NCBI GenBank assembly: GCA_032158265.1
Contig: JAVTIF010000008.1
Location: forward strand, 310,001-374,000
Direction: 5' to 3'
Source of the DNA: Bacidia rubella
Taxonomy: Eukaryota > Ascomycota > Lecanoromycetes > Lecanorales > Ramalinaceae
DNA: 64,000 bases
In this document: positions 12,905 to 23,650 of the stretch, one piece after another
Numbering within the stretch: the stretch's first letter is position 1
How the letters are laid out: each line of letters begins with the position of its first letter
Made by a program: the position numbers and the translations under genes
Notes under the pieces: model-generated
What the model was told of the DNA's origin: nothing
The model's input: the letters and a program-made list of their open reading frames with translations, nothing else
The model's database searches: none

Positions 12905-14144
12905 TATTTTTTATTTCTATTTATAGAAATAGGTTAGCTAAATCCCTGAACTTAATTAAGTTATACTCCCCGAGTTTCCTATATTTAGTATTTTCGTTTA
13001 AAAAAGAAAATTATCTTTATTTTTTTTATTATTTACTGCTATTTTATCGTAAAGCTAGTCTATTCTGGATTCTAGGTTATTTAAAGAAACGAATATAAGG
13101 GTATTAAAATAAAAGCCTAGCTATTCTTAGTAATAAGATTCTAATACTAATAATCATTGTCGATATAATAAGGCGCGTTGCTGGCTTTTAAATAACGATA
13201 TTTTACTTAAGACTAATAATTTATAATTCTTTTATTAATATATAACGGATTAGTTGGAAATTGCTATAGAGATTCTCTATTTTTTTTTAACGCCTAACCT
13301 CGCTAGCTCTATTTTTTTATATTAAAACTATATATATTAAAATTTTTAATAATAAAGATATTCCGCTTAAAAGAAAAAAATAGGGTTAAAATAAACTAAT
13401 CGCCGGCGGAATGCTATTAAACGGCAAAAATATACTTCTTTTTAGCAAGTTTTAATGATAGATATTGTTTAATATAACTGCCCAATAGAAAATTTTTAAA
13501 TATATAGTAAGTATTAGTTTTTTAGAACTAAAGATATATTGGGTTTATATTAATCGCTATAATACTTTTATTTATAAATTAGCAATTAATCTCCTACGCT
13601 TTATAAGCTTAAAAGAAATAATTCTAATTTATAACTTTCCCGAGATAAAATACGTATTTATATATTTTCAATAACTAATTAAATAAGTTAACTATTAACG
13701 AAGGAATTCTATAAAGCGATTAAACTCGTCGTATTTCGTACGGAATAGGTAATAGCTTTTATAGTTCTTAATTTTATTAATTAAACTAATTTTATTTTAG
13801 TTTTATAGAGTATAAATTGAGGTCAACAGCGGCTTTTGTTCTAATTTAAAGGAGATTTTCGAAACTATTAGCCCGGTTTATATATATGTAAAGCCTCTTT
13901 GTTTCTTCGAGCAATTTCGTTTATTATTTTTTTAAGATGCTTTCTCGCTCAAAACTATAGAGTAAGTTTCTTTTTGCCAATATCTTTATTAGACTATATA
14001 GCTCTAGGCTTATAAGTTTTGAAAACCGGTATTATAGGTCTATAAAAGACACTTAGGGGCTATCGACGGATTACCTAATACTACGAAATTGAGTGCTTCT
14101 ATTGTGATTTAGAGTATATAGCGGTCTATCGGCTATAGGAGACA
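12905..14144. other. no identifiable gene; RIP-degraded sequence
   Basis: AT-rich; no assignable frame, repeat boundary or RNA gene seen. Confidence 0.5.
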
Positions 14145-14296
14145 GGGTATATTAACGAGGCGTACCGAAGTAGCTTATTGCTAGATAGAGATTCCTAACA
14201 TTTTTTAGGCCGGTCGAGTACGAAAAAGTGGGATTTTGCTAGGGTATATTGATAAGGCGTATCGAAGCGGCTCGGCGCTTGGCAGAGATCCGTAGT
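14145..14296 (+). repeat. two copies of a 55-bp unit 97 bp apart
   Basis: A unit beginning GGGTATATT at 14145-14199 recurs at 14242-14296 with mostly C/T and G/A differences. On the + strand both copies read similarly in different frames: GYINEAYRSS followed by DRDS, and GYIDKAYRSG followed by GRDP. It may be an internal repeat of an eroded protein gene. The offset of 97 is not a multiple of three, so either an intron or an indel separates the copies, or the repeat is non-coding. Confidence 0.45.
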
Positions 14297-14299
14297 AGG

Positions 14300-15329
14300 T
14301 TATAATTACTGTAACGAGCTTTATTAGCAGTATATAGTTCTAGTTTCTAATAATTGCTATTATTTTGTTTTAAAAAAGTAATAGGAATAATTTGGTTTAG
14401 AGTTGCGAAAGCGTTAAAAGAGGTTATTATTGAATAGTTATATAAATAAATCAATTGAGCTATTGCTAATAGTTATATTCCCAGTATTTATATTAAAAGT
14501 GTATTTCCTTTACTCCTCTCCCTCCCTACAAATAAGCCTCTCTTTTTTGTTCCTAAGATTGTCTTTTTTATAAGTATTATATATATTAAGGCTCTATAGC
14601 GTATTAGATCTATAAAGTAGAAGTCGGAGCTTTTGCGTAAAACGGAATAGAGCCTTAATCATTATAGACTAATCCTAATAAAACCTATTAAGCTGCTAAG
14701 CGTATACTAGACTAAATGCCCTGTTTCGTTTCGAGTAACGGGCAGATATTATTATGCAGCCGGTTTAAGAGGATTTTGTACGGATAAAATAGCGATTATT
14801 ATGCTTATATTTAGCGCAGCCTATAATTCCGGACCGAAATCTATTTTATAAAATCGACGAGATTATTATTTTAGGCTAATACTTCGAGTTTTAGTTTTTT
14901 AGAATTTATTAAATAAACTGCAGCTTTAGTCGAGCGAGAAGCTCGATAATTTAAGCTTAATATCTATCCTCTTTTTTTTCCTTCTCCTTCTGCTGCTATA
15001 TAATAGTTTATTCTTTTTCTATTATTTATCGCTTCAAGAATAGTACTTAATATACCCTACCGAACATATTTTTCCCCTAAATATCTATGAAAATCCGGTT
15101 TTTATGTTAGTATTAACTAGAATATCTATAATTATCTCAAATCCTGATTAGCGACTCAGGCGTTAATAACAATTAACTTAGATATCCGATAGAGCTTTCG
15201 GGTAGAAAAAAGGTAATTATATTAGAAAAGATCTAGGGACTACTATTCAATAATAATAGCTATACTATAGTCAGGCTTAGTCAACTCCTACGAGGGTTAG
15301 CCGTATATATTATACGTTAAGCTTATTCA
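14300..15329. other. degraded, ambiguous coding potential
   Basis: Between 14560 and 14960 both strands give Arg/Leu-rich readings with similar numbers of RIP-type stops (plus: CPVSFRVTGRYYYAAGL; minus: PLKPAA then LPVTRNETGHLV). I cannot decide which strand was coding, nor the family. Confidence 0.4.
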
Positions 15330-15715
15330 GGTTAATAATAGGCTATCGCTGAATTTATACTTTAGATCGAAGACTATATACTCCGCTATAGCATTGTTAT
15401 TACACTAATAAAAATAGCAAAATACTACAAAAATACAAAGCTAATGAACGAGTTTTATTATTAATTAAATATAATCCTATATCTTAATCAAAGTATTATG
15501 CCGCTAATATAATACTTTAACCGTTTTTAATAAATACTTATCAATATCCCGGATATACAAAAGTCTTAGATATTAATATTATCTTGTTTAAGAACAAAAC
15601 AATTAGAAATTAAATATCCCCGGGCTTATCCTAGTCGGCTTTGAGCAATAAATTATATTTCTTATCCAAGTTTATCCCGAAAAAAAGTATAAAAAGCTTC
15701 AAAAAACCATTCTTA
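15330..15715 (+). pseudogene. unidentified degenerate coding region
   Basis: About 125 codons in one + frame with only TAA/TAG/TGA at Gln/Trp/Arg-like positions. Readable parts are IEDYILRYSIVITLIKIAKY, KNTKLMNEFYY, LNQSIMPLI, and IKYPRAYPSRL near the end. The helical, Tyr/Lys-rich composition does not match a domain I can name. Confidence 0.4.
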
Positions 15716-16789
15716 ATATGCTAATTAGCAATCTAGATAATAAAAAAGAGAAGTTTCTTAAAGGAATCCTATAGCAATTATTTTTAAAATATAAAAAATA
15801 TAAAGTTCATAATTATATCGAATATTCTATCTTATAATACGCCGCAATTGAACTCTTTTAAGGCTTTAGCCAAAAAGAGTTTTAAGCTTATAACAATCCT
15901 CTATTTTATATATCTAATATTAATGAATAAAGTTATAATTTATAGAAATATTATTATCGATATATTAGTTTTATCCTGCCCTCCCCCTATTATAATATCT
16001 ATCGATATTTCGATAAACCCTTATATAGAAGCGTAGAGAGGTAAATAGATATAGATATAAAAAGCTATAGAGATAGTCTAAGCTATTATAAATATACTAG
16101 CTCTGACGATAAGTTATTATTAAGAAAACTTAATAGATTTATATATAAAAATAATAAAATTAATTATTATTAATATAGTTATATATATTTATATCCGTAT
16201 ATTTCTCTTTTATAAAGTTTATTTTATAAACAATAATATTTATAGTTTTTGTAAAATTAGGAAGCAAATTATAGGTATATTATATATAGTTTTTATTATT
16301 GGCGTTTAAGTTAAGTTAAAATAAGAAATTAAGACTATATATATATTAAATATAATTATAAGCTTATAGATATCTTATATATAGTTTTTTTAGAATTATA
16401 TACAAAGAAAGAGTCTAAAAAGAGAGCAATACCAGGTCGTCTAAAAAAGAAATAAATAAAGCTAGGTTAATTAAAATAAAAGCCGAAACAGAATAAAGGC
16501 ATTAAGAGAAAAAGGCAGGAAAGCGTAAGATCGCAGCAATAGGATATAAGGAATATTATTTTATTATGGAGTTTTGTTAATTATAAGTTATTATTCTATT
16601 CTAATTTGTCTTTTAATAGGCCGAAGTTATTTTACTGTTTAGGCTTTAGATATCCTATATAAAGATATATTCTATATTGGGTTTCAGCTTCGACTGCTTA
16701 CTAATTATTCGTTTTTGCGCTGCTTTTGTAGCTTTATAGTATATATTCTATTATTAATTTTTTTCTATAATAATAATAACAGTTTTATT

Positions 16790-18080
16790 TCTATAAAATC
16801 CGATTTATTTTTTGTTTTTAATAAGATATAAATAGCCAGTTTTAGCTATTCGCCTTTAACCTTTAATTATAAATGCGCCGCGGAATAGGAATATCTAGCA
16901 ATAACGGAAATACGAATAGCTAACTCGAACTTTATATATAATAAGCGGAAAACCTCTTATTTTTCCCGCGCTATAGTAAATATGATTTTGTTTTGATATA
17001 TTATATTATAATAAGTAATAATTAACTTATTATATAGCGAATCTAAATTGGTTTTAATATTATTTTGATTATTATCGCTTTTAAAACTTGCTTAGTATTA
17101 ATATAATTTAAAAAATCCCAAAAATCTTTTCGCTATTTAAGTATAGCTTTCGATAAAACAGATATTACTATTTAATAATAAAGAAATTAGTATTTTTTAA
17201 TTTATGCGGAGGGTTTATTAGTAGGTTTAAGGCTACGTTATCTAACTATATTTTAGACGCTAGCTCGGCAGTTTAATAATCTGCTTTATTTATTTCTCGG
17301 TTGCGGCAATTGTAATAAGGAATTATATACTAATTAATTGTTAAATAAAATAACCATAAATAACTAAATTGTCTGATAAATATAAAGGGTCAATAGCAAA
17401 ATTTATAAAGCTAATTTTTATAAAAAAATATATATATATTTTAAGTTACTATATATTCGCTATTATAGTTTTATATTATAGGAGATTTTGCGCTATTATT
17501 AGGCCTCCTCTATATTTAAATTTTATAAATAAAACAGAATTAAAGCTTTATTAATTTTATCTTAGAGAACCCGCTAGGGCCTTAAGTAATTATCAATTGT
17601 CCTTTTCTATTAAGACTTATATATTTATTATTAATCTTTATATTGTTGTAATATTGTTTAATATAGGATATTTTATTATTATGTATTCCTAAAGGGTTGT
17701 TTAGTATCCAGATTATAGGCTTTTTAATATTAAAAAATTTGTATTAAAAAGCAAGCGGATTAGTATTTGAAATATTATTCGAAAAGCTTTCTAGGTCTTT
17801 TCGCTTTTCAGAGAATATATTTTTAAAAGATCTTGAAGTTCTAGGTTTTATAAAGAGTTTAAAAAGACGTTGTAGCGTCTAGTAACAATCTCTTAATTCT
17901 ATCACTGGATATTCCGTTTTTGTTTTTTTTATGTCTATATAAAAAAGGAATCGAAGGTATAGGCTAAATGCCTTATTTAGAAGAAGTTAGAAGACAATTA
18001 TTATTGCTATAGCAATAATTATAATTATAGCCTGGCTAATACAAGCTAACCTATAATAATTATTATATACTAATAAGAAC
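16790..18080 (+). pseudogene. long unidentified degenerate coding region
   Basis: One + frame can be followed for about 430 codons. Blocks include SYSPLTFNYKCAAE, LAITEIRIANSNF, KLSDKYKGSIAKFIKLIFIK, YYRRFCAIIRPPLYLNFI, LREPARALSNYQLSFSIK, and VLKSKRISI towards the end. All interruptions are of the TAA/TAG/TGA type expected from Gln, Arg or Trp codons, and several 40-60 codon stretches have none. This was clearly a sizeable protein gene. I do not recognise the family. Its position between other dead accessory-type genes suggests a multicopy accessory or transposon gene, but that is inference. Confidence 0.5.
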
Positions 18081-18089
18081 AAATTTACT

Positions 18090-19224
18090 AGACAAAGTTC
18101 TATAATATATACTTTTATAAATAGTTGATTTAATATAATTAAATATAAAATACCTTTTATATTAAATCGGGAGACTATAACGTAGAATAGATTATATCGA
18201 AATATTATCTAAAAAAGGCCGAAGGCAATAGAACTAAATAGCAAAATCAGAGAAGCAATAACCGAATATATAAGATTTAAAGCTATATTAACTCTATTTA
18301 TAACGGGAATAGCGCGGTTTACCGATATAAGCCAAGTTAGTATAGATAGAATAGTAAGTACCCTATTGTATCTAAGACAGATTTATCTATTTTTTTTATT
18401 TGTTTTTTAGTATAAAGCTTATAAACAATTTATAGTAGTACTATTCGAGTAACTATTTTATTTAGAGGAGCGAACTTACGTTTATCGAAAAGCATTGTAA
18501 TAGTAGATATAAAAAGAAATAGTTGCTCGTTTTAAAAAGATTTTTAGTTAGAACAGTTGGCACGGAATTTAGCCCGTAAAGCGTTTATTGAACGATAGCG
18601 ATAATACTTAAAGATACGGAGACAATAAAAAAAACCTAAATAAAGAGAAAGGTAAAGTAATACTTTTGCAGAGAAAGCTTGACGGCGATTTCTATAAATA
18701 GACCTTGGCGTTCTGCGATAATATATAGCAGATAAGGGAGTATTATAATAAGTATAGTTATTAAAATCTGCGGTATTATACCTTGTATATAGTCTAACAA
18801 CTATGCCGGAAGAGAATTAATCCATTTTAATTATAAAATCACAGCCGTTAAATAAATAATTTATAACATAAAGCTAGTAAATATAACAAAAATAAACTAT
18901 ACTAAGATAACGGTAGCAATAGAGCTAACGACTAAAAGAACACGAAAATAGCGGATCTATTACTTTTAAGACAAATTATCCTATTTAATATCCTCTATTG
19001 AAGCCTTAAGATTATAAGACTTAAGACTTAGAAATATATATCAAGCGAGAGATTAGCAAGCTATATATATAATAACTTAGATATTGAACTATATAAAAGC
19101 CGATTTTATTAATAGATATTTCTCAGCTTGTCTCTAGTCTAGATCAATTTCTCTATTTAAACGGGCTAATTCCTGTAGATAATAATTAATAATATCAATT
19201 TTCTCTTTTAAAAAGGGCAAAGAT
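18090..19224. other. no identifiable gene; RIP-degraded sequence
   Basis: A patch at 18210-18400 reads on the + strand as KAIELNSKIREAITEYIRFK and RFTDISQVSIDRIVSTLLYL with few stops, but it is short and unassigned. The rest is AT-rich without features. Confidence 0.45.
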
Positions 19225-19229
19225 AATAT

Positions 19230-19614
19230 TGTAACGGTCGTTTGCCTTGCAATGGCCGTGGAACGGTGGGGTTCGCTTGGCAGGTAGTGACGAGCCTCGT
19301 GCGTGACTGTAGCGGGGCGCGGTACGTCGGCTTAGCTGTAAAGGAAGTGCACGACTTATTTTGAGGAGCTCCGTTAGGGGTATTCAATAATGAATGTATT
19401 AACCACTAAGGAGCGGATCTATCTAAGGTGGAAAAGAGCGACATCTATATACCTGATGGGTGCTCGCGATGCTCGCGCCGCTCGCGCTGCTCGCAGGTGG
19501 CAACCTAGCGAGCACCGCGAAATCCGCGAGCGGGCTGTGGTTGGTTCACTTACCGAACCAATCCAAGACCCGTCCTTTGTCGCCGAGCAGCCCTGTGTAG
19601 CCTGGGGCGTAACA
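19230..19614. mobile_element. solo LTR, GC-rich and not RIP-mutated
   Basis: A 385-bp GC-rich island begins TGTAACGG and ends GGCGTAACA, so it has the TG...CA ends of an LTR. It is flanked by the identical 5-bp AATAT at 19225-19229 and 19615-19619, a typical LTR-retrotransposon target-site duplication. No second LTR or internal domain is adjacent, so it is a solo LTR left by LTR-LTR recombination. It contains a short GCTCGC-based tandem repeat at about 19457-19497. Its lack of RIP-type decay, against completely decayed flanks, shows it inserted late. It is also shorter than the roughly 400 bp that RIP needs in Neurospora. An ATG-started frame (19390-19623) inside it is probably chance. Orientation cannot be set. 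Confidence 0.85.
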
Positions 19615-19619
19615 AATAT

Positions 19620-21200
19620 CTAGTTAAGCTTAAGAATAGGACGACGTATAGATTTACGGTCCTTTTTAGCCGGATAATGTTTCTATATAAATTCTCTGTT
19701 TCGATCGTAAATATGCCTTAAGTTATATATTTATATATTTGAAAGCTTAAGGCTTTACGGATTACTATATAACGTTATTGCTTATTTTATCAACTTTGTC
19801 TTTGCAATCTCTAAAATACGAATAATTCTTTTTTGATTTTCAACTTTTTTAGATAGCTTAAAAAAGTCCCGATTAATCTAAACAATGCGTATACCGCCCG
19901 GAAATATGCTATATAGCTGATTTAGATATAAAATTATTAGAAATCTATCTAGAATATCTATTATTAAAATTGCGTTTACAAACTCTTATAGATGATATTG
20001 AGGCGATATAAAATATAGTAATCGGATATAAAGATAGTTTTTTAGCTTAGTATATATTATATAGCTATATATATAATTATAAATAATGCTATAAACAAGT
20101 GAATCTAGTAGAAGCCTGCGTATGCTAACCGCATATCTATCCAATTAAGGGTATTTAATTTTTAGATTCTATCTGACTTATTTTTTTTATAAATAAAGTT
20201 TAAAAGAATAAAGATTGGAATTATTAACAAAATAAGAAGGACAAAGATTTTCAGAAGCGTACTAAGATAATATATAAAGAAAAAAGCGTCGAGGCTAGAT
20301 TTTTAAAGAATTACTGAGTCTAATATATAAAATATAGCAGATAACTAGTGAAATAAACCTAAAAAAAGCACCGGAGTACGCTGCTTTTCAGGTATAAGAA
20401 AGGTTTGAGGCTGACTGTAATATATTAGCTATTGTTTTAAAACTAATAAACAGAAAATTACTATAATTATATAATTCTGTTTTTTAGCAGAAAAAAGAGC
20501 AAAGTCTCGGTATTAAACATTAATGCCGAGAAGGTTAATGATACTAAAAATGAGCATAACGACGTTCCTTAGCTTTAATATACTACTTTAGGAGAGGTAA
20601 TCATTAATAATGTAAAATTAAAATTAGAACAGGAATTAACTATTAATATGCTTTCGGTATATATAACTTAAATAATAGCATAATACTAAATACAAACAAA
20701 AAAGTAATTTGAAGAAATATAAACATTATTATCTTTCTATGTTAAAGAATGCTAACCTTTAATACTTAAAGATCTTTTTTTGGCTTTTATATTAAGTAAT
20801 AGTCGCAAAACAAAAGCAAAAGATGAATGCGATTTTATTTCAATTTTTGGAGGTGCTTATAAGAGTATAAATACTTTTAACTAAGGATTATAAATATTTA
20901 AAAGCTATATTATAATCTTTTTTAAAACTTTAATGTTTGATTCTCCTGATAAAATTGAATAGGTCTAAGATTGTAATTGCGATACGAAAGCATCTATAGT
21001 GCTATTAATTAGCTATTTAATTTTTCGCCGATAATAACGACTTTAAATTTAAATGTTTTAAGGCTTTTTGTATCTTATGGAACGCTTAGTAATAATTTAG
21101 AGATTAAATATATATAATATAGAGAATATCATAGCAAGAGTATTTTAAGTATTTATAAGGGTCTAACATAATATTATATTAAAAGACATTATATAAAAAT
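19620..21200. other. degraded; weak gag-like reading
   Basis: Mostly AT-rich without assignable genes. A + frame near 20480-20680 reads RKKSKVSVLNINAEKVND and VKLKLEQELTINMLSVYIT, acidic and helical, followed about 500 bp later by the polypurine tract at 21201. It could be the tail of an LTR-element internal region, but no LTR was found next to it. Confidence 0.35.
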
Positions 21201-21230
21201 AGAGAAAAAGAAAAAAGGGGAGAGGGGAGG
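21201..21230 (+). other. 30-base pure polypurine tract
   Basis: Thirty consecutive purines ending in GGGGAGAGGGGAGG. In an LTR retrotransposon such a tract primes plus-strand synthesis immediately 5' of the 3' LTR. No TG-started LTR could be recognised downstream, so the function is uncertain. Confidence 0.4.
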
Positions 21231-21662
21231 TAATATAAGCATTCAAAATTGACAATTCGTCGATTATAATTTTATTTATATGTTAGATAAATTTGTTGAC
21301 AAATTGAGTCTACTTACCTAAGATATATATAAACGATATAAAAATATTTTGATAGCTAAATATAATTATAGTTTAAGCTCTAGTTACGAATTATTTATCC
21401 TTTATATCCTTGTTTTAAATAACTGCGGATTAAGGCATAGCTAAGCTACCTTATTTTATAAGAATATAGTCTATTTATTTTATTTCTTTTTCGTCTTTTT
21501 TTATTCTAGTTTTTTAACAGACAATACTACTGCAAGTTAACAATAAAATCTGTTTCGAAGAATATATTTATAAACAGCAGATTTCCCTAATCTAAATAAT
21601 AATATTTATAACTAAAAGCCTAGTTTACTAATTAAAGAAGCTCTATCCTTTCAAAATTTCGC

Positions 21663-21746
21663 TTATATAATCCAAACTAAATTGCTAACTAAAATAGGTT
21701 CTATCCTACGGGAGGACAGAACCTACTTTATATAATCCAAATTAGC
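21663..21746. repeat. hairpin framed by an 18-bp direct repeat
   Basis: The sequence TTATATAATCCAAA plus a few bases occurs at about 21663-21680 and 21729-21746. Between the two lies a hairpin (21696-21724) whose arms AGGTTCTATCCT and AGGACAGAACCT pair over 12 bp with one mismatch around an ACGGG loop. The hairpin has escaped mutation better than its surroundings. It may be a short insertion with its target duplication, or an old terminator-like structure. Confidence 0.45.
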
Positions 21747-22554
21747 TTTATTAATTATAATAGATTATAATATAGCTCGGGTAAATTTCAATATAATATA
21801 ATCTTCTTATATTCAATAAATTATCACTAAATCTTATAGGTATTAACTAAGATATTAAACCTTTTATCGGCTTTTTTTGCGTTTAATTCAGGTAAAAACT
21901 TTATAAAGCTCCTAGATCGGCTTAAGAAAGAGATTATAGTTTTCAGAAAGGGTATATACTAGAAGTAGCGACGACGAAACAAAGAAAATAGAAAGATAAT
22001 ATATAACTATAATCTTATTATCGCTGTGCGCTAAGCGGCTCCTAGTGCAGTAATAAGATCGCGCGCTAAAGGATTTCAAGACGAAGCGGTATTAATATTC
22101 CGGTTATATGCTAAGTTAAAAGACATTTTAACTATTATTAATTAATACAATATTTTGTATTTAAACTACTCTAAATTACCTAGTTTTAAAAATATGGCTA
22201 TAGTTTTATTATTAATTTTAATGAGCTCTAAGCTACTAGCTGAATAAGCTATTATAAAGCCTAATAAAGATATTAGAGCGAAATTAGAGTATTAGATTTA
22301 GACCTGTAAAACTTTGTTTTATAGCTAAAATTTTATTATAGCTGCCGATGGATATTCAGAGACTATTTATTCCAATAAAATTAGTGATTTTTTTTCACGA
22401 TTTTAAGAGGGTTGTTAGCTTTTTAATTTTAATCTTATACTGTTAATTTTCTCTTTTCTTTAGCTATTAACGATTCTATTATTATATAGCTCATATATAT
22501 TATTATTGCAGAGCAACTAAAGTCATTTAAAGCTTGTTTAGAAAAAGCGGTGGC

Positions 22555-22790
22555 CCCTTAAGAGCAGCTATGACTGTATTATCCTCCCCTACTATTTTAA
22601 TAGCTATTAGACTTTATTTAAAATCGACTTTAAATATAGAATTATTCGATAGTATAACTCTTTAGCTAGAGATGTTTCTAAGTCAGTATAATTAATCTTG
22701 ATAATCAAAGAGCGTTTATTGAATGCTATAGAAAGCTAAAGCAGCATAAGTTTTACCCGAGAAAACGGGGTATAATAATATTTTTCTGAG
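22555..22790 (+). pseudogene. possible pogo/Fot1-type transposase C-terminal relic
   Basis: Across the three + frames the fragment reads LPYYFNSY, then LNIELFDSIT, SLARDVSKSV, DNQRAFIECYRKLK and SFTRENG. Pogo/Fot1-type DDE transposases end with an LPPHSSH, QPLDV-(x)2-FSPLK, (F/L)-x-x-x-Y-x-x-AR and FT-x-ENI succession, and the order and spacing here fit that loosely. At least one frameshift is required. The catalytic Asp residues upstream and the terminal inverted repeats were not found. The assignment is tentative. Confidence 0.3.
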
Positions 22791-23168
22791 TTCTTTTTTT
22801 AATAGCTAATAATATTAGGTATTATAATAGCAGTCTAATATTGTTAATTATAGTGTTTTTATAGTATATAATGCTGAATATCTTGTTTTCGGTTGCAATA
22901 CGCTAAAAGAACAAATAACTAATATCTAGCTCCAATATTGTTTTCTTGAGCATTTACTCCAATAAAAACGTTAGGGCAAAAGCAAACGGCAAATTATAGA
23001 CATAATATTAAGCTCTGAAAATAAATTGAGAATTAAGCGCCGCCATATCTTTCTAGAGATTTTATATATTAAGTCTAGCTAGGATAAATTGGAATTAAAG
23101 AAGCCTTGTATAATAAACTAAACGTCGCTTTCGTATTTAAGCTCTGCAAATACTTAACTTAAAAAGCG

Positions 23169-23650
23169 AAATCATTTTATTAAAATAGTATATAAGAATA
23201 AAAAATCGCGGCTTGAATGCCTAAAACGAGCGGAAAAACTACTAAATATAATCGAAGCTATCAGATATTATAAAGTTATAATAGCTTAGGAAAAAGCTAT
23301 TTTTTAATAGAGAAGCTAAGCTAAAACGCAATCGCAAATAATAGTCTTAATAGCCAAAGTAATCTATTATTTAATAGAATGGACTGAGGTAAGGACTTTT
23401 ATAAATAAAGTAATAATGCGTATTGGAGAATAGATATTTACAATTAAGATATTACAAGATGTTAAGAAGTTTAAACAGTAAAAAGCGCCGTCTAAAAGAA
23501 GCGACAACGCTGAAATAGCTCCTAGAAAAAACGCAATAACAAGAATAATATCGTTATTTATAAATGAAATAAATCAGAGTTTTATTAATCTAAATCGAGC
23601 AAAGGAATAAAAGCAAAAGTATCAAAAATACAAAAAATAATAGGATAAGG
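23169..23650 (+). pseudogene. unidentified charged helical coding relic
   Basis: About 160 codons in one + frame, rich in Lys/Glu/Ile: LECLKRAEKLLNIIEAIRYY, WTEVRTFINKVIMRIGE, KAPSKRSDNAEIAPRKNAIT, SLFINEINQSFINLNRAKE. Stops are TAA/TAG only. It looks like an alpha-helical or coiled-coil protein. It may be a separate gene, or a downstream part of the element carrying the transposase-like relic at 22.6 kb. Confidence 0.4.

Noticed and set aside
19390..19623. 77-codon Arg/Ala-rich frame in the solo LTR
   Set aside because: Lies inside an LTR and is produced by the GCTCGC tandem repeat. No reason to think it is translated.
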